A DNA stretch of 64,000 nucleotides, from positions 25,053 to 89,052 of the forward strand of contig MARA01000074.1 of NCBI GenBank assembly GCA_001792895.1, in the 5' to 3' direction. This DNA is from Lentinus brumalis (Eukaryota > Basidiomycota > Agaricomycetes > Polyporales > Polyporaceae). Of this stretch, positions 34,679 to 46,371 are shown one piece after another. Numbering within the stretch: position 1 is the stretch's first letter; the number at the start of each line of letters is the position of its first letter. The notes under the pieces are model-generated. The model had not been told where the DNA came from and made no database searches. It worked only from the letters and a program-made list of their open reading frames with translations. The translations under genes and the position numbers were made by a program.

Positions 34679-35856
34679 TCAGACGCGCTTGGCGGGGACT
34701 GCAGACGTGCGTGCGTGATACCGGGAAGATGTGCTTGCGCCAGGAATGTTCTCAGCCTCGGGGGCGATGCGGATGCTCCACTCGTCTCGCCGCCCTGATG
34801 AGCCAGACGGCTGCTGCACTCCGAACCCGGGTGTGCGGAAGACGGGCAGCGATGAACCATACTGGTTCCGAGGAGAGATCTTGGGTGCTGACATCGCGCC
34901 ATGCTTGGCAGCTGGCAGACAGCTGGTGCGCGAAACTGGGACACCGAGTGCAGAGTCGGAGGTTGTGCGCGCATGCTTGGCAATCGGTGGCGACGTAGTA
35001 CGGGAGGGGGAAACACGTATTGTGGCAGGCAAAGTGGGTGCAGTGAAAGTGAGAGCAGGGGTACGTGCGGTGCAAGCAGCCACGGTCGACGCACGGGCAC
35101 GCACAGGTACCGTAGTCGAGGCTCGACCTATCGAAGTCAGAGATGTCGATGTTAGGGTGATCGAAGGGAGGGGGTTTGAAGTGAGACCATTTGGGGCAGG
35201 AGCTGTCGAAGCGGTGGTGGAAGTCGCGGTGGTGGAAGTCGAGGTGGTGGAAGTCGCGGTGGTGGAAGTCGCGGTGGTGGAAGTAGCGGTGGTGGAAGTA
35301 GCGGTGGTGGAAGTAGCGGCGGCGGAAGTAGCGGCTGTGGCATGAGTAGCATGTACGTCCTCTCTAGACCTGGCTGAGTCCAATGAAGTGAGGTAGAACA
35401 TCACACGCACCCTTTCATCGCCTTCTGCACCTGTAACCCATCCTGTACCATCGCCACAATCACTCGCATTCCTTCCCTCATTGCTTCGCGTGCCTCCTCT
35501 TCTTTTCCGCAGTCAATCTTGTGCGCCGCTTGGGCCGCTGCGAGACCGATTTGTAGCAATGCGGCGATGGCTTGTCCTTTCGGCGAGGGAGTCCTAGGAT
35601 TGTCTCCATCCATGTACAACTCCCAAGCCTCCAGGAAATAGAAGGCCAGGGAGCGTTCCATTGGGCTGCAGGGCTGTGAGTATACGCAGATACCAGGCTA
35701 GTGGGTAGCAACGCACGGCAATTGCACAGAGTCGAGCGAAGAAAACCACTCGCGGCATTCCGGAGGCATTGACGCGTACAAGTCTTCATCGATGCTCGAA
35801 TCTTCATCAGCGTCGTAGTCAAGTTCGTGCCTGTCGTGGACGGGGTTGGATTGCAT
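34679..35856 (-). CDS. Uncharacterised low-complexity protein next to Tnp2
   Basis: The start at 35856 gives MQSNPVHDRHELDYDADEDS and DEDLYASMPPECREWFSSLD. After an intron come MERSLAFYFLEAWELYMDGD and a helical segment (QAIAALLQIGLAAAQAAHKI, EEAREAMREGMRVIVAMVQD). The last exon is Ser/Thr/Ala-rich, with a tandem ATSTT repeat and then a Pro/Ser tail ending SAVPAKRV at 34679. No domain is recognised. It is convergent with the Tnp2 gene and divergent from the gene at 36081. I infer possible CACTA cargo, but this is unproven because the right end of that element was not found. Confidence 0.5.
35211..35345. repeat. Nine tandem 15-bp units
   Basis: GCGGTGGTGGAAGTM repeats from 35211. The first six to seven units are near identical, and the eighth and ninth drift. 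On the minus strand it encodes repeated ATSTT within the low-complexity protein. Confidence 0.9.
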
Positions 35857-36080
35857 GACGGTATACAGAGAAGAACTGAGGGAGATCAAGGAAGAGAAGA
35901 CCAGACGGCAATCCCTTGTGGCGAGGATCCCGCCAATCCCGAGAAAGTCGGAGTGCCACTTCTGGCCGCATCACCGGCGCCAGTTCCACTTAACCTTCTT
36001 GATCTCAGACGACGACCACCCCCTCGACGACTTCCGCATCCACTCTCCATGTGAATTGTAGCATATAATCATTGTACAAC

Positions 36081-38867
36081 ATGAGCTCCCCTCAGGACAT
36101 TTCGCCATCTGGCCCAGATTCAACCACTCCTTCCACTTTCACTTCCACGCTTAATTCTCCCTTTTACCACCGTGCTCCTCAACCGCAGCCACTCTCATTC
36201 ACTCAGTCTCTCAATTCTCCCGACGATGACCTGCATTACACCCATAATTCTTTTTCGCTCAACAAGGAGAACATCCGTACCGGAGGCCAGCAACTCACCA
36301 CCGCACATCGCCACCAAGCACCTGTTGCCGTGTCACCGGACGGTCTCACAAACAATCAAGGACCTCAATACATGGTATTTATGAGGCTGCGAACCACAGG
36401 TGATATGTTAACGGATATCTCTCGTCACTGAACACATTCAATGCCTTCGGCATGTCTTACAACCCCATGGCGCCTCCCGGCATGGCCTTGATGGAGATGT
36501 CGATGAGGATCCAACGCCTCGAGCAGGAGAACATGCAAATATGGTACGTATCGGCAAAATTAGCCTAATATTGTGCCGAGCTGATTGTATGCGCATATAG
36601 CCACCAATATTCCGATCTCGCCGTGCAAGTAGCCCAACTTCAGCAAGTGCCCACCTCTGTACGCCCTACTGACCCTACTGATTGCCTCTCCAGAACCCAA
36701 GGGATGCGCACCAGCAAATATGGTACGTACGTTACTACTGCGCAACTCGTCGTTCATGCCACCCAGACGAGCTCGAAGACGCCATGCAAAAGGCTGTGAA
36801 GCCCGGCCCCCCCTCCTCCCACATGAACCACCCGGGTTTGACTGCGAGCGGGCTTCACACGCCTTCGAGCGCGTGAGTCCTACGTCTTGTAGTTTGCTTG
36901 CGTGTACTGACTACCTTGACCTCATAGTGCCGTTTCTTCGACGATGGCGCATTCCTTGCATACAAGAAGAGCAAGAAGGGAGAGACGACCGTTGGCAAGG
37001 CACTCGCCAAGCGGGGCCGCCCAAAGAGGGACGGGGACAACAGCGAGAGCTATGAATACCTGGAGAACCCCGATGGAACTACCGCGAGTGAACGCGAGTA
37101 TGGCCTCGCACGCGGATTGGCCCGCGAGTACCTGGACATGTGCCAGGAGGTCGGCATCGCACTGCCCGACACCTGGAAGCGCGTCGACGTCCGCCTCAAG
37201 ACGATCTTCTACACGGGACTCAGGAAGCGCATCACCCTCACCCAGCTCTGCGCGAACAACTCAAAAGGTTACCAGATTATGCTTGGCGTGTACTACGACA
37301 CCATCGTACGCCCGCGCAAGAAGGCCGCGAAGAAGGCTGGTCACGCCCATCGTACCGCGAGCACTAACCGCGACCTGCTGAGCTCTCCGACGCTTGACGA
37401 TGCCGTATATACAATTGATGACCACACTGACAACGACAGGGCCGGCGCACGCAAAAGCAAGGCGAAGAGAGAGGAGAGCGACAGCGACGACACCTTGGAC
37501 TACGAGGGGAGTGGTGCCGACGACTCCGAGAGCGATGCTGAGGAGTTGAAGAACACCTCGGGCACGAAGCCTTCGAGCACCGCAGCAAAAGGTGCGATGA
37601 TCACCCAGTCTGCTGCCAAGCGACCAGCCGCAGAGTCTGGCACATTGCCTGAGGCCGCGAAGAAGCGTCGTACAACCCTGGTACGTACGATGTGTCCTTC
37701 GTCGCACTTGCCGTCTCACATGCATGTCTGCAGCAATCTCATCCAACACGAAGGTGCCGGTGCGCTCCAGTGTCGCGCAAGGCAAACGTCCCGCACTCGG
37801 TGGTGTGGTAAGGCACTCAACACTTTCACGGTGAATCTACACTAATGCATTAGCCTTGTAGCTTGAGGACAACAGGTTTGTGCGCACGCAGCTATTCGCG
37901 CCTTCTTACTCACGCTCTCATCCACAGCATGGCAATGCTTGCCAACGAGCCTGCCCCAGACCTGTCAGTAGCGCCTCCATCCCCTCGGCCACGACGCGCC
38001 AAGCCTACCAGGAAGAAGGGCCTCACCCTCGTCATCAAGCCCACCATGACCTCACCTGCACCGGCCTCTGCGTCGACCCCCGTCTCTGCGTCGACCTCCA
38101 CCTCTGCATCTCACGCGGGCCCTTCTTGTACCCCTCTGAACGCTGTGCTCCCCAAGACCGACAACTCCAGTGTCATCCCCACTTCCGCTGTCATCTTGAC
38201 CCCTGGCGATGCCAACACATCTTCACAAGTCGAATCTATCCCGCGCAAGGCTCACGCTCGCAAGGCGACTGGCTGGCCTCCCAAGAGCGACATGACAGGC
38301 CCTCGGTATGTGCTCATGCCGTGCTGCGACACTCTGCTAAACAGGTCTACAGATGGGACTACACCCGTAATTGGCACACTCAGAACCAGGGGACCCTGAA
38401 GGAGTTCGAGGAGCATTACACGGCCTTGGACAAGACGGTCAAGAACGTACATGCATCGTCGATCTCGTCATTCCCCTACACATCTGATATCCCTCGCAGA
38501 AAATCCGGGCCCATTTCAACAAGGTGCGTCTCCGTGGTTGCGGCTGTGGCATTGCATACTCACGAACATGCCCGCAGACCAAGAAGAGTTCTACTTGAAA
38601 CGTGTGAGTGCACGCTGCCATTGCCTGTGCGTGCTTGCTCACTTGCTTGTGCAGTTGCTCCCTTCGCTTCCGCTAGACCCGCATCCAGGACTTCGCACGC
38701 GCGCAGCAAGTTTAGCGCAAGGTGCGACACGACGTGGAGGCGGTGGTGGCGGCAGCAGCGGCAGAGCTGGAGGAGGAGGAGGAGGAGGTATGGCAGTGGC
38801 AGGCGAGCGCACGAATACGACATATTCCGGACTCTTACAGCACAAACCGCATGACACTCGTTTGTAA
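36081..38867 (+). CDS. Uncharacterised multi-exon protein, possible CACTA cargo
   Basis: ATG at 36081 starts MSSPQDISPSGPDSTTPS, a Ser/Thr/Pro-rich leader. Exons then give MSMRIQRLEQENMQI and SDLAVQVAQLQQ (coiled coil). Next come DDGAFLAYKKSKKGETTVGK, AREYLDMCQEVGIALPDTW and KTIFYTGLRKRITLTQLCAN, followed by an acidic/basic linker with nuclear-signal-like KKAAKKAG and AAKKRRTTL. Further exons add a Pro/Ala/Ser region and YRWDYTRNWHTQNQGTLKEF. The 3' part after about 38.5 kb is poorly defined, with an in-frame TAG and an Arg/Glu-rich tail. Middle exons read as a real, conserved-looking fungal protein. Function is unknown, and the ends of the model are uncertain. Confidence 0.5.
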
Positions 38868-39599
38868 CAGTATTATATCAGATTGTATCGAAGCTTCTCG
38901 TTATTATTCGGATGTGCGATGCACTGCTATGCCTGCCTACTTATACAGGTCTCTCCAGATCATAACAAGTTTGTGCGTTTGTCGCCGTTATACGTCGTGA
39001 AGGGGATCCGGTGCGAAACGACTTAACTCGGAGAACTTGTGCGACGCGCGTTTTCGGACGGGTAAACGAAACAATGACGGATCGAAACGGCCAAAAACAC
39101 ACATTTCCCCCTCTAGTTTCACTGGGTCTGAGGACGTGTAGATACGCGCCTGTTTGATAGCTGTAACTCGGCGGCCGAATTTTACCCTTCCTCCTCTGGA
39201 CTGCCGCAGATGTGAGAAGTGCATGAGCGCAGTGAGTTGTGCGAGTTAACCCCCGGCCCGGAGACAGGAGGTCGGTGATTAAGTAAGCGTCGTAAAGAGG
39301 TGACCGTACATACACAGTAAAAGCTTCCAAAAATTACCCACAGCATCTCTTCTCACTCTACGAAACCCGCGTGAAGTTGTAGCACAGACTGCTCGACGGC
39401 CCACACAAAGCAAGAGGCAACTGAATCCAAAAAGGCGAAACCCTTGAAATCGTGGTAAGGCGACGCCCAACTCTATGAGGGGCGCCAGCGGACAAAAAGA
39501 CTCGACTTCAGTTCTGGGTTTGGACTTTGAGTTTGGAGTTCGGCAACCAAACTGATTCTCAAAGTTGAACTTGGCACGTGAGCAGTGCAAGTTCGGTTT
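38868..39599. other. Intergenic, no supported gene
   Basis: Frames on the minus strand (for example 38941-39330 and 39279-39677) have no domain or exon pattern. The last part continues into the inverted arm at 39600. The composition (many short G/C-rich words) would suit a degraded element, but nothing can be assigned. Confidence 0.4.
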
Positions 39600-39774
39600 G
39601 TGATTTCGTTTTTGCGCGAGCGTCTCTACTTCCGCTTGCGATTTCGCTCGCGCCTCCTCGACTTCTCGACTCCGCACCGCGACTTTGCCCTATACGACAC
39701 GGTCACTATGCTGCACGGCTGATCAAAGCCTCCGGTACGCACTGCCGTTAAATCCGCGACGCTCTGCAGCGCGC
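39600..39774. repeat. Left arm of a 4-kb inverted repeat pair
   Basis: About 175 bp here is the reverse complement of 43452-43626, with only scattered mismatches. Most mismatches are CG versus TG or CA. The pair could be terminal repeats of a 4.03-kb element containing the relic at 41.3-43 kb, or two copies of one repeat in opposite orientation. Confidence 0.8.
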
Positions 39775-41330
39775 CTGCATACAGTGACTTAGTGTAAGTA
39801 AGTACCCTCAAGTTACTGTCCGGGCAGCAAGTCCTGGACGTGTCGGAAGCGGACATCAAAGCCCTGCACTGTCGTTGCTGGGATTCAAGGACGGTGAATT
39901 TGGCAGGGTAAGTACCCCTTACTCTATTTACTGACACGACTAGTACTGACATTCCTTCCCTGTACTGGTAGCCTTGTCCTGATTTTAGACCGGCGGAGAG
40001 CATGAGACGTACAGCGCAGCCAACAATACATTCTCAGCACCTCTCTGCGGAGGGCAGCGAGCCAATTGGCCGTCTCTCGACGACACCTCACTCTCTTGCA
40101 GCCCAATGCGCAGCATTACATAGATCCACGCTCAGAACACGGCTCATTCTGTGCTTGTCGTGTCGTGTGCTGGGCGAGCACATTGGTATGTCTGCACTGT
40201 TCGACTGGCTCTATCACGCGCTGACAGCAGATCTGCATCCCAAACTCAACAGACAAAAGTTCAAGATGGCCTCAGCCTGCATGGTGCGGCCCCTCCCGGG
40301 TTCGCGAGGCACAGGGGGAGCGTCGTGGTCCCGGTTGCAGGTGTTTTCGGGGCTGGGGCTTGCTGCCAGGGCTGCCCAGATTGCCGGCTCTGCAAGCAGC
40401 TGCACTCGGTTGACCAGGACGGGTGATCAGGTCATATGTACCCGTAATGTCCCGCTCGAGGGCGGAGGAACGTAATATAATATATCGCCACTTAGGTAGC
40501 TAGAGGTCGGACATACAGTCCACGGCCCCGACTCGGAGTAGCACTCCATAGTACGGCCGCCTTGTCATCTCCAGATCCCAGACGTGCATTATGCTGACAT
40601 GGTGCGGACATTTTGCGACGTGGGAGGGATGATGCTCCAGCCTAGGGGTGGTGTGGCGAGGTTCCTCACAGTTCCTCTCCTCTCCCAGTGGAGCATACAT
40701 ATGTGCGCGTTGAAGTTCAAGCCACAGAAGCACGCATGCGCGCATATTAGAGCCAAGTACAAGCTCATCTGGTCCTGGCGTGTGACAGCGCGTTCCAGGC
40801 AGCCGGAGCGGGATGTGCGACGTGTTGCCTGGGGTCTCACTGCCGGTTCAAGTTGCTTCGGGTCTACTGTATGGCTGTATACTCACAGTTAATCCCATAG
40901 TTAATCCATACAGCCGTCACTGGACACACAGCACATGGGACGTATTAAGCATTACTGACCTATCATGCAAATCAATCTACATGCCAACCTTCCGAGCCTT
41001 GGACGAGCGGAATGACAGAAGGTTGAAGTCAGTAGTAACAGTAAATAGCGGAGGGTGCACAATGTGCACCTTCCTAAGGGCAGCCGGTTGGTCGCGGTTC
41101 GATTCACGCATTTAGCATTTTTGCCGCCCGCGCCGGAGCTTGCCGTAGACGCCTTTGTCCTGGACTCATCTCTCGTCTCGCTACCACCTGCCTCTACCTG
41201 CTTGTCATAACATCTTATGAGGGCCTCTCTGGCGGCCGGGTGACCCTCTACGAGGTTCTCAAGTATCTACAGGAACCACTGCGACACTCTTATCACTCTA
41301 GAAGGGGGAACCACCCGGAGGCCGAAGCCA
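39775..41330. other. Interior of the 39.6-43.6 kb segment, no supported gene
   Basis: Short plus-strand frames (40002-40475, 40151-40426) show no domain. There is an imperfect inverted repeat around 40868-40916 (CTGTATGGCTGTAT against ATACAGCCGT) and a 17-bp GGTGCAC-AAT-GTGCACC dyad at about 41054-41070. A GGTTCGATTC word at 41096 resembles a tRNA B box, but no tRNA can be folded around it. Confidence 0.4.
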
Positions 41331-42964
41331 TCATGACAGGTGAACTCGGTACGGATGCGAGATGTCTGCGAGATCGGGAGCCTTGCCACTGTTCCAGATG
41401 TCAGCCCAGAGGGGCTCGAGGCGTGTGAAAAAACAAACATGACTTACACAATAACGGCGCCGGCGAGACAGACGTGATCGCCCAGCACTCGCTGTTCGGG
41501 CGGAAGAACGTCTTGAGCGAGATCCTGAACTCCGAGTAGAGGCCATCTGGTTCGCGTACAGGCCATGATTGAGCGAAGGCCGGAGAATGACTTGGGCGTC
41601 GATCTTGCGACCATGCTCTGTGACAGCAGCGAAGGGAACAATATAGTGGAGGCGAAGTGGGGTAGATGTACTATTCGACAATGACCTCAACGTCTCGCTT
41701 CGAGCCTTGGTTGAAGGGAACGATGGTGAGAGCGGCTAGCGGAGCCCTCGCTGCCTAACTGTTGGAGAATGCCCTGGTAGTATGCAACAGCTGCGAGGCT
41801 GTAACGAGAAGTGGTGATGACGGCGTGAGCACCGCCGGATAGACTCAGGCCCTGCAAGACCTGCCCTTCAACGACCCTTAAGTTGGCGACACCGGTGAGA
41901 AGCGCATACTTGAACTCCCGTTCGGAAGTCGCAATCCCATGGATAATGTCGAGATACATGCTAGTGGGGTTGCTGCTGTACTCCCAGTTCGTGCCAACCT
42001 TGCGTGTGAGGTGGAGGAGCGGGACCTTGTCGGCGGTGGCGGAGGCAACATTCGAGATCTGGGCACGAAGGAAATGAGAGGACGAGTCACGGGGGCCGGA
42101 TACCCCGTGACGAGTGCCGAACTCGGGACACTTGTGGAACGACTAAACAACGCCCTCGTGCAGGGCCTTGATCCAGTTCTTCTGCTCCTCGTTGATCTCG
42201 GGCTGTGTCCTGACGACGTTCCAGAGCTTGAGGACGGCGTCCTCCTGGATCTTCTGAATGTTGGTTAGGACGACGATAGTATTGCCGCTAGCCATCTCCT
42301 CGACGTACAGCTCGAGATTGCGGACATTTTCATGCACGACCTCTTAGTTCACGAAATAAGGTCAGTAGAATCCTTTGAAGATATCATTCGTGACAACTTA
42401 CCATCCTTGTACAGAGGCGGCTGGCCGACGACTTCGCAGCAGTTGTCGAGGAGCCCCGGGCCGAACTTGAACTGCTTCACGAGCTTGTACGTTTCATCAG
42501 ACTCAGCCTGAAGTAACATCGCATGTACGTGCCAACCAGCTCGGCGTTGGCACAATTCATGATAGCGATAGAACGCGTGGTGATATCGCGGTCGACGGTG
42601 GTGAGGCAGCCGAAGATGATGTCGTAGAACAAAGGAGTGCATCTTGGCGCACCCAGTTCCATGAGAAGTCGACTAGTGGTGTCCTTGAGGGCATCGAAGA
42701 CGGGCTAAATACCATCGATGTCTATATCGCCGTGCTCGCGAGCGATAGCGTCGAGATAAGCCTGTAGCTGCTAGTTTTCGTAGTGTCGTGCTTGATCTCA
42801 CCGGCATAGGAATCACATCCAGAGCTTGATTTGCTGAGCGGACTCGCGGTCCGGGTCAGCTTGTTTGAAACCTTGAGGTCCGAGGAACTCCTCACTGGTG
42901 ATGACCGCGCCTCCACCTCCGCCAGCACCACTTGAAACAAACTGCCGAGTATCTTGCCACCCAA
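41331..42964 (-). pseudogene. Decayed protein-coding relic, family not recognised
   Basis: On the minus strand, protein-like segments follow one another in changing frames with in-frame stops. In order they are FLGPQGFKQADPDRESAQQI, CTPLFYDIIFGCLTTVDRDI, FKFGPGLLDNCCEVVGQPPL, LELYVEEMASGNTIVVLTNI, EINEEQKNWIKALHEGVV, SEREFKYALLTGVANLRVVE and HGRKIDAQVILRPSLNHGLY. The order and style suggest one ancestral protein of roughly 500-600 residues. I do not know the family. An endogenised viral structural gene, an element gene or a host gene copy are all open. At least three frame changes and two stops are visible, so it is not functional. Confidence 0.5.
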
Positions 42965-43451
42965 GGGCCGAGAGCAGCTCCAGATTTACATGGCAAATCT
43001 ACGAGAAACGTACAGATCAGACTCGCGCTGCCCTGTTCGCGGACTGCAGGCGTCTAGTACTTACCACGGCGCCACCCATTTATATAGTCGACTGGCACAC
43101 TTACCTGTAGTCTCGGCCCCCAGCTTTTTGTACAAGAGCGAGGAGCAGTGACAATGACCTGAGCAGGAGGAAGACCTTCAGAAGTTGTGGTGAAGTGGCG
43201 CTTGAGTGGCGCAGACTGAAGGCAAACGCGCGGGCGGCAAATGTGCTAAATGCGTAAATCGAAGCGCGACCAACCCTCATGTTCTCCCAGCTTGTACAGC
43301 TCTGGCTAACCCTTACAAGTGTGTTGTATCTCACTCATGCTCAGAGCCTTCTTCCTGAAGCACAGAGCTACTCCAGCCGCCTCAGCAGGTCCGAGGGTCG
43401 CTGCCGCGGACACCGGATGGCGAATACTGTACGCGCAGCTTTGGTGGTTGG

Positions 43452-43626
43452 GCGCGCTGCGAGGCGTCGCGGATCTAACGGCGGTGCGTACCGGAGGCTT
43501 CGATCAGCCGCGCAGCATAGTGACCGTGTCGTATAGGGCGAAGTCGTGGTGCGGAGTCGAGAAGTCGAGGAGGCGCGAGCGAAATCACAAGCGGAAGTAG
43601 AGACGCCCGCGCGAAACCAAAATCAC
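43452..43626. repeat. Right arm of the 4-kb inverted repeat pair
   Basis: This is the reverse complement of 39600-39774. The shared core includes the words GCGGAAGTAGAGACG, GAAGTCGAGGAGGCGCGAGC and ACCGGAGGCTTCGATC. It ends about 250 bp before the start of the CxC5/CxC6 KDZ gene. Confidence 0.8.
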
Positions 43627-43650
43627 GAGAATGTCTCAGCGACCAGGAAC

Positions 43651-43679
43651 TTTGTCCGGCGGACTGTCCGCCGGACAAA
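43651..43679. repeat. Perfect 13-bp inverted repeat, 3-bp loop
   Basis: TTTGTCCGGCGGA and TCCGCCGGACAAA flank CTG. It is GC-rich and lies about 200 bp upstream of the KDZ start codon at 43878. It may be a regulatory dyad or part of the element terminus. Confidence 0.85.
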
Positions 43680-43818
43680 AGAGTCTGGCCAATGCGATCA
43701 TGTCACATCCATGTCACGGTGACTGGTCGCGCCCCTTCTGTGACTGGTCGCGCCTCCCCGCCTCCTCTGCGCGTTGACCCCCACCGCCGCCATGGCCCAC
43801 GCCACTCTCCTTCGTCGA

Positions 43819-43828
43819 GTATATATAT
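43819..43828 (+). promoter_or_regulatory. TATA box of the CxC5/CxC6 KDZ gene
   Basis: GTATATATAT lies 50-59 bp upstream of the start at 43878. This is one of the clearest core promoters in the window. Its short spacing implies a short 5' leader. Confidence 0.6.
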
Positions 43829-43877
43829 GCGCTACCCTGCTGGTTCGTGCCACCCACTGCTTCGAACCACCACCATC

Positions 43878-44739
43878 ATGAACCTCTTCGAGCTCGGCGA
43901 CATCCTTCGTACTACGCCTGACTTGGCTAGGTTACTGACGTACAAGGACCTGATCACCTTCGGTGATCTGGTTACATGGCTTCGCGACGAAATAGCTACC
44001 GTACAGCTCCCCGGTTTAACCACCCTGCCACCGACCTTACCGGCCAAGATACACGATTTCTTCCGGGACATTTTCTCTCTGACCGACAACGACACGAAGC
44101 GCCTCTGGGATGTTTTGCAGCATGCCGCGTGGAGCAATGAGATCAGCGGAGAACTTGAGGAACACCGAGCGCATGCTCTTGCGCCGCTGTTTCTCAAGTA
44201 TGGTTTCGCGCATGGTCTCAGTACGTCTCTATTGTAACTCGCCGCTCGTTGTGCTTACATCTACTCAGGATTCTACAATCTTCATCCTCCCAGGCGAGTA
44301 TGTCTGGACTCGAGGTGCAACAAGAAGCGCACCAGGCTGGCTGACGGCGGCTACGACGTGAAGGCAGCGGTGCTCACTGAGCCCATGTCTCATAAAGCAC
44401 TTGTCTTCACTAGTGACCTCGGCCCTGTTCCGGCTCAGGCCACGTCCTTGTATTGCCGCGGTAAGTCTGGTGTGATACAACACGCATATGTGACTGCTCA
44501 CATGCTTGCTTAGGATGCAAGACTCGCTATTATCACAACTACTTCGTCCATAATCAAGCTTCGACCCGGACCTACTACAGCTCCATCCCGCCCTTTATCC
44601 AAGTCGGTCAGCACTTCTTTGTATCGCGGCAAGTATGCGAAGATATCACCAACAACTTAGTCTTTGCTTGGTATGCGTCAAGCTAGTATCATCTTATTTC
44701 CTCGCTGACGTACCATCATCGCCAGGACATCTGCTACTA
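43878..44739 (+). pseudogene. KDZ-type transposase with CxC5/CxC6 clusters, 5' part, interrupted by hAT
   Basis: ATG at 43878 (MNLFELGDILRTTPD) opens a helical N-terminus. After the first intron a cysteine cluster follows: VCLDSRCNKKRTRLADGG, LVFTSDLGPVPAQATS, LYCRGCKTRYYHNYFVHN. This matches the CxC5-type cluster described for KDZ transposases. A third intron ends at about 44727, and the next exon reads TSAT before it is cut by the hAT element after its 8-bp target TGCTACTA (44732-44739). The frame continues without loss at 49607 once one target copy is removed. The hAT insertion is therefore the only lesion seen. Confidence 0.85.
44732..44739. repeat. hAT target-site duplication, left copy (TGCTACTA)
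   Basis: This is an exact 8-bp match to 49599-49606, directly flanking TAGGGACGG...CCGTCCCTA termini. Eight base pairs is the diagnostic length for hAT elements. Confidence 0.95.
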
Positions 44740-45002
44740 TAGGGACGGACACGACTGACCCGCGGATACACCCGTAGTCGTAACCCGCGGGTCCTCAAAA
44801 TACAAGGGGTGAACTCGTAGCCGCACGGGTTTATTCCCACGGATGACCCATACTCGCGGGTGCAGAACCCACGGATAATGAGTATTCATGAGTAGATGAG
44901 ACCCAAGGGTACTCAGGGGTACTCACATGAGTACCCATAGGTTATGCAACAGATGTGCCAGCAGACAAAGGACATGTATTGAGGCAGGGACGCACTACAG
45001 TC

Positions 45003-45597
45003 TCACAAGTCTACTAGATCGGGAACATCATCGTCGGAGTCAACGTCATCTATCTCAGCGACTACCCTGAGATCGACTCTATGCACGGGAGGGGAAGGCT
45101 GAGGGGTGGGAAATACAAGACGAGTACCGTCGATAAATGTAACACTACTGACATGCACGACGACACCTGAGGGTAATGACCACGCGTCGGTGACGGGACG
45201 CTCTGCTACAGACACGATGCGGGAGCCGATGCTCATGGTGCGCTCGGCACTCAATGCAGAAAGGATGGGCCGCGGGGAGTGAAGGCGGGCAAGCATCTGT
45301 GGTACGGAAGGCCAATGAATTAGTCTTGGGGCATTGACAGCGACGCACAAAACTTACGATCGCATATTGAAGAACGTGGGCTACGATCGAAGCCTGGGTA
45401 GCAGACGGAAGGCCGAGGAAGCCTGGGATTTCCCGGAATTCACGGATGAGGTGGTTGACGAGATGCACGATGTCGGGTCGGGGGTTCGGTCTCCTCGAAG
45501 AACATGCGCGACACTTGCGAGGAGTGTGCGGAGGGCAGTGGGAAACGAGTCGAGTGACTCCAGGAATAGAGTCGGAGTGTCTGTCTGTGATTGAGAC
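45003..45597 (-). CDS. Small uncharacterised gene inside the hAT element
   Basis: The minus strand reads LDSFPTALRTLLASVAHVLR or, in the adjacent frame, MHLVNHLIREFREIPGFLGL and ATQASIVAHVLQYAI up to a donor near 45357. The next exon is MLARLHSPRPILSALSAE, then SLPSGVVVHVSSVTFIDGTR and an acidic end, DVDSDDDVPDLVDL. The second exon pair looks protein-like. The N-terminus is uncertain. No family is recognised. It could be a passenger gene of the hAT element or a captured fragment. Confidence 0.4.
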
Positions 45598-46371
45598 ATG
45601 TTAGACAAGAGCAGGGAGGTAGGACGCAGATGAACTCACCTTTGAGTGATCTGAGAGCCCGGTTTATACCTCCCAGGGTCCACCGCTTCTGTAGCAAGAG
45701 GGCGTCGTTGACTCCTCGGGGTCCGTACTCCTCCCGCCCTTAAACCCTTGCGACTCATCCCGCCACCATGCCGCTCCAGTCGTCCATGCCATGGATTACG
45801 ATCCGAGACCAGCGGCCCTAGCACAATCATGCCGTATACTGGAGTAGATATGTACGAGCTGCGCGGGGTGTCCAAGTAAGCACATTGCACCATGCACCTG
45901 ATGCCTGGTACTTACCGTGAACAGGGAGATGCAGCCGTGAAGAGCTTGCATTCGTGCATGCAAGTGCAAACAGAGTAAAGAAGGTCAGGGTTTCGCATCA
46001 GGCGCGCCCAGAGAGGATACGAGGATGTCCAGAGAAGTGAAACGACCGTTGGGTCAGCGAGTGTGAACATGCGTAAGTCAATATGAGACTCACCGAGAAG
46101 GCCGACGGACACGTGGCATGGCTGGGACGGCGCTGCAGACTTAGACAGTGTTGCGCTGGTTCTCGCCTCAGGCCCCTCGACTTACCGCCGCCATCGTCGT
46201 AGATTCTTTTCATGCGTTCCTTCACTCTTCGCTGGACTTGCCGCTTGCATCACCCGGAGTATATAAGCATACTACGAGCATGCCTAGGCCCCAGGTCGCC
46301 CTGCTATCTCCCTCGTTATCCTCGACGCCATCCGTGCATTCTCCGCTCCTCATACTCCAGCAACCTCCGCT
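45598..46371. promoter_or_regulatory. hAT internal intergenic region with transposase promoter
   Basis: GTATATAAGC at about 46259-46268 is a good TATA box, 105 bp upstream of the transposase start at 46372. Upstream frames of about 80 codons lack supporting features. Confidence 0.5.

Noticed and set aside
38439..38867. Gly-rich frame at the end of the gene starting at 36081
   Set aside because: It is a shifted reading of a Glu/Ala-rich stretch. The Glu-rich frame looks more protein-like but has an in-frame TAG, so the end of the gene is left open.
34615..41000. Right terminus of the Tnp2 (CACTA) element
   Set aside because: I looked for an inverted CACTGGGATCTGAGG-like end and found only short chance matches (for example near 40572), so no outer element is annotated.
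41060..41110. tRNA-like B-box word GGTTCGATTC at 41096
   Set aside because: No A box, anticodon arm or acceptor pairing can be built around it.
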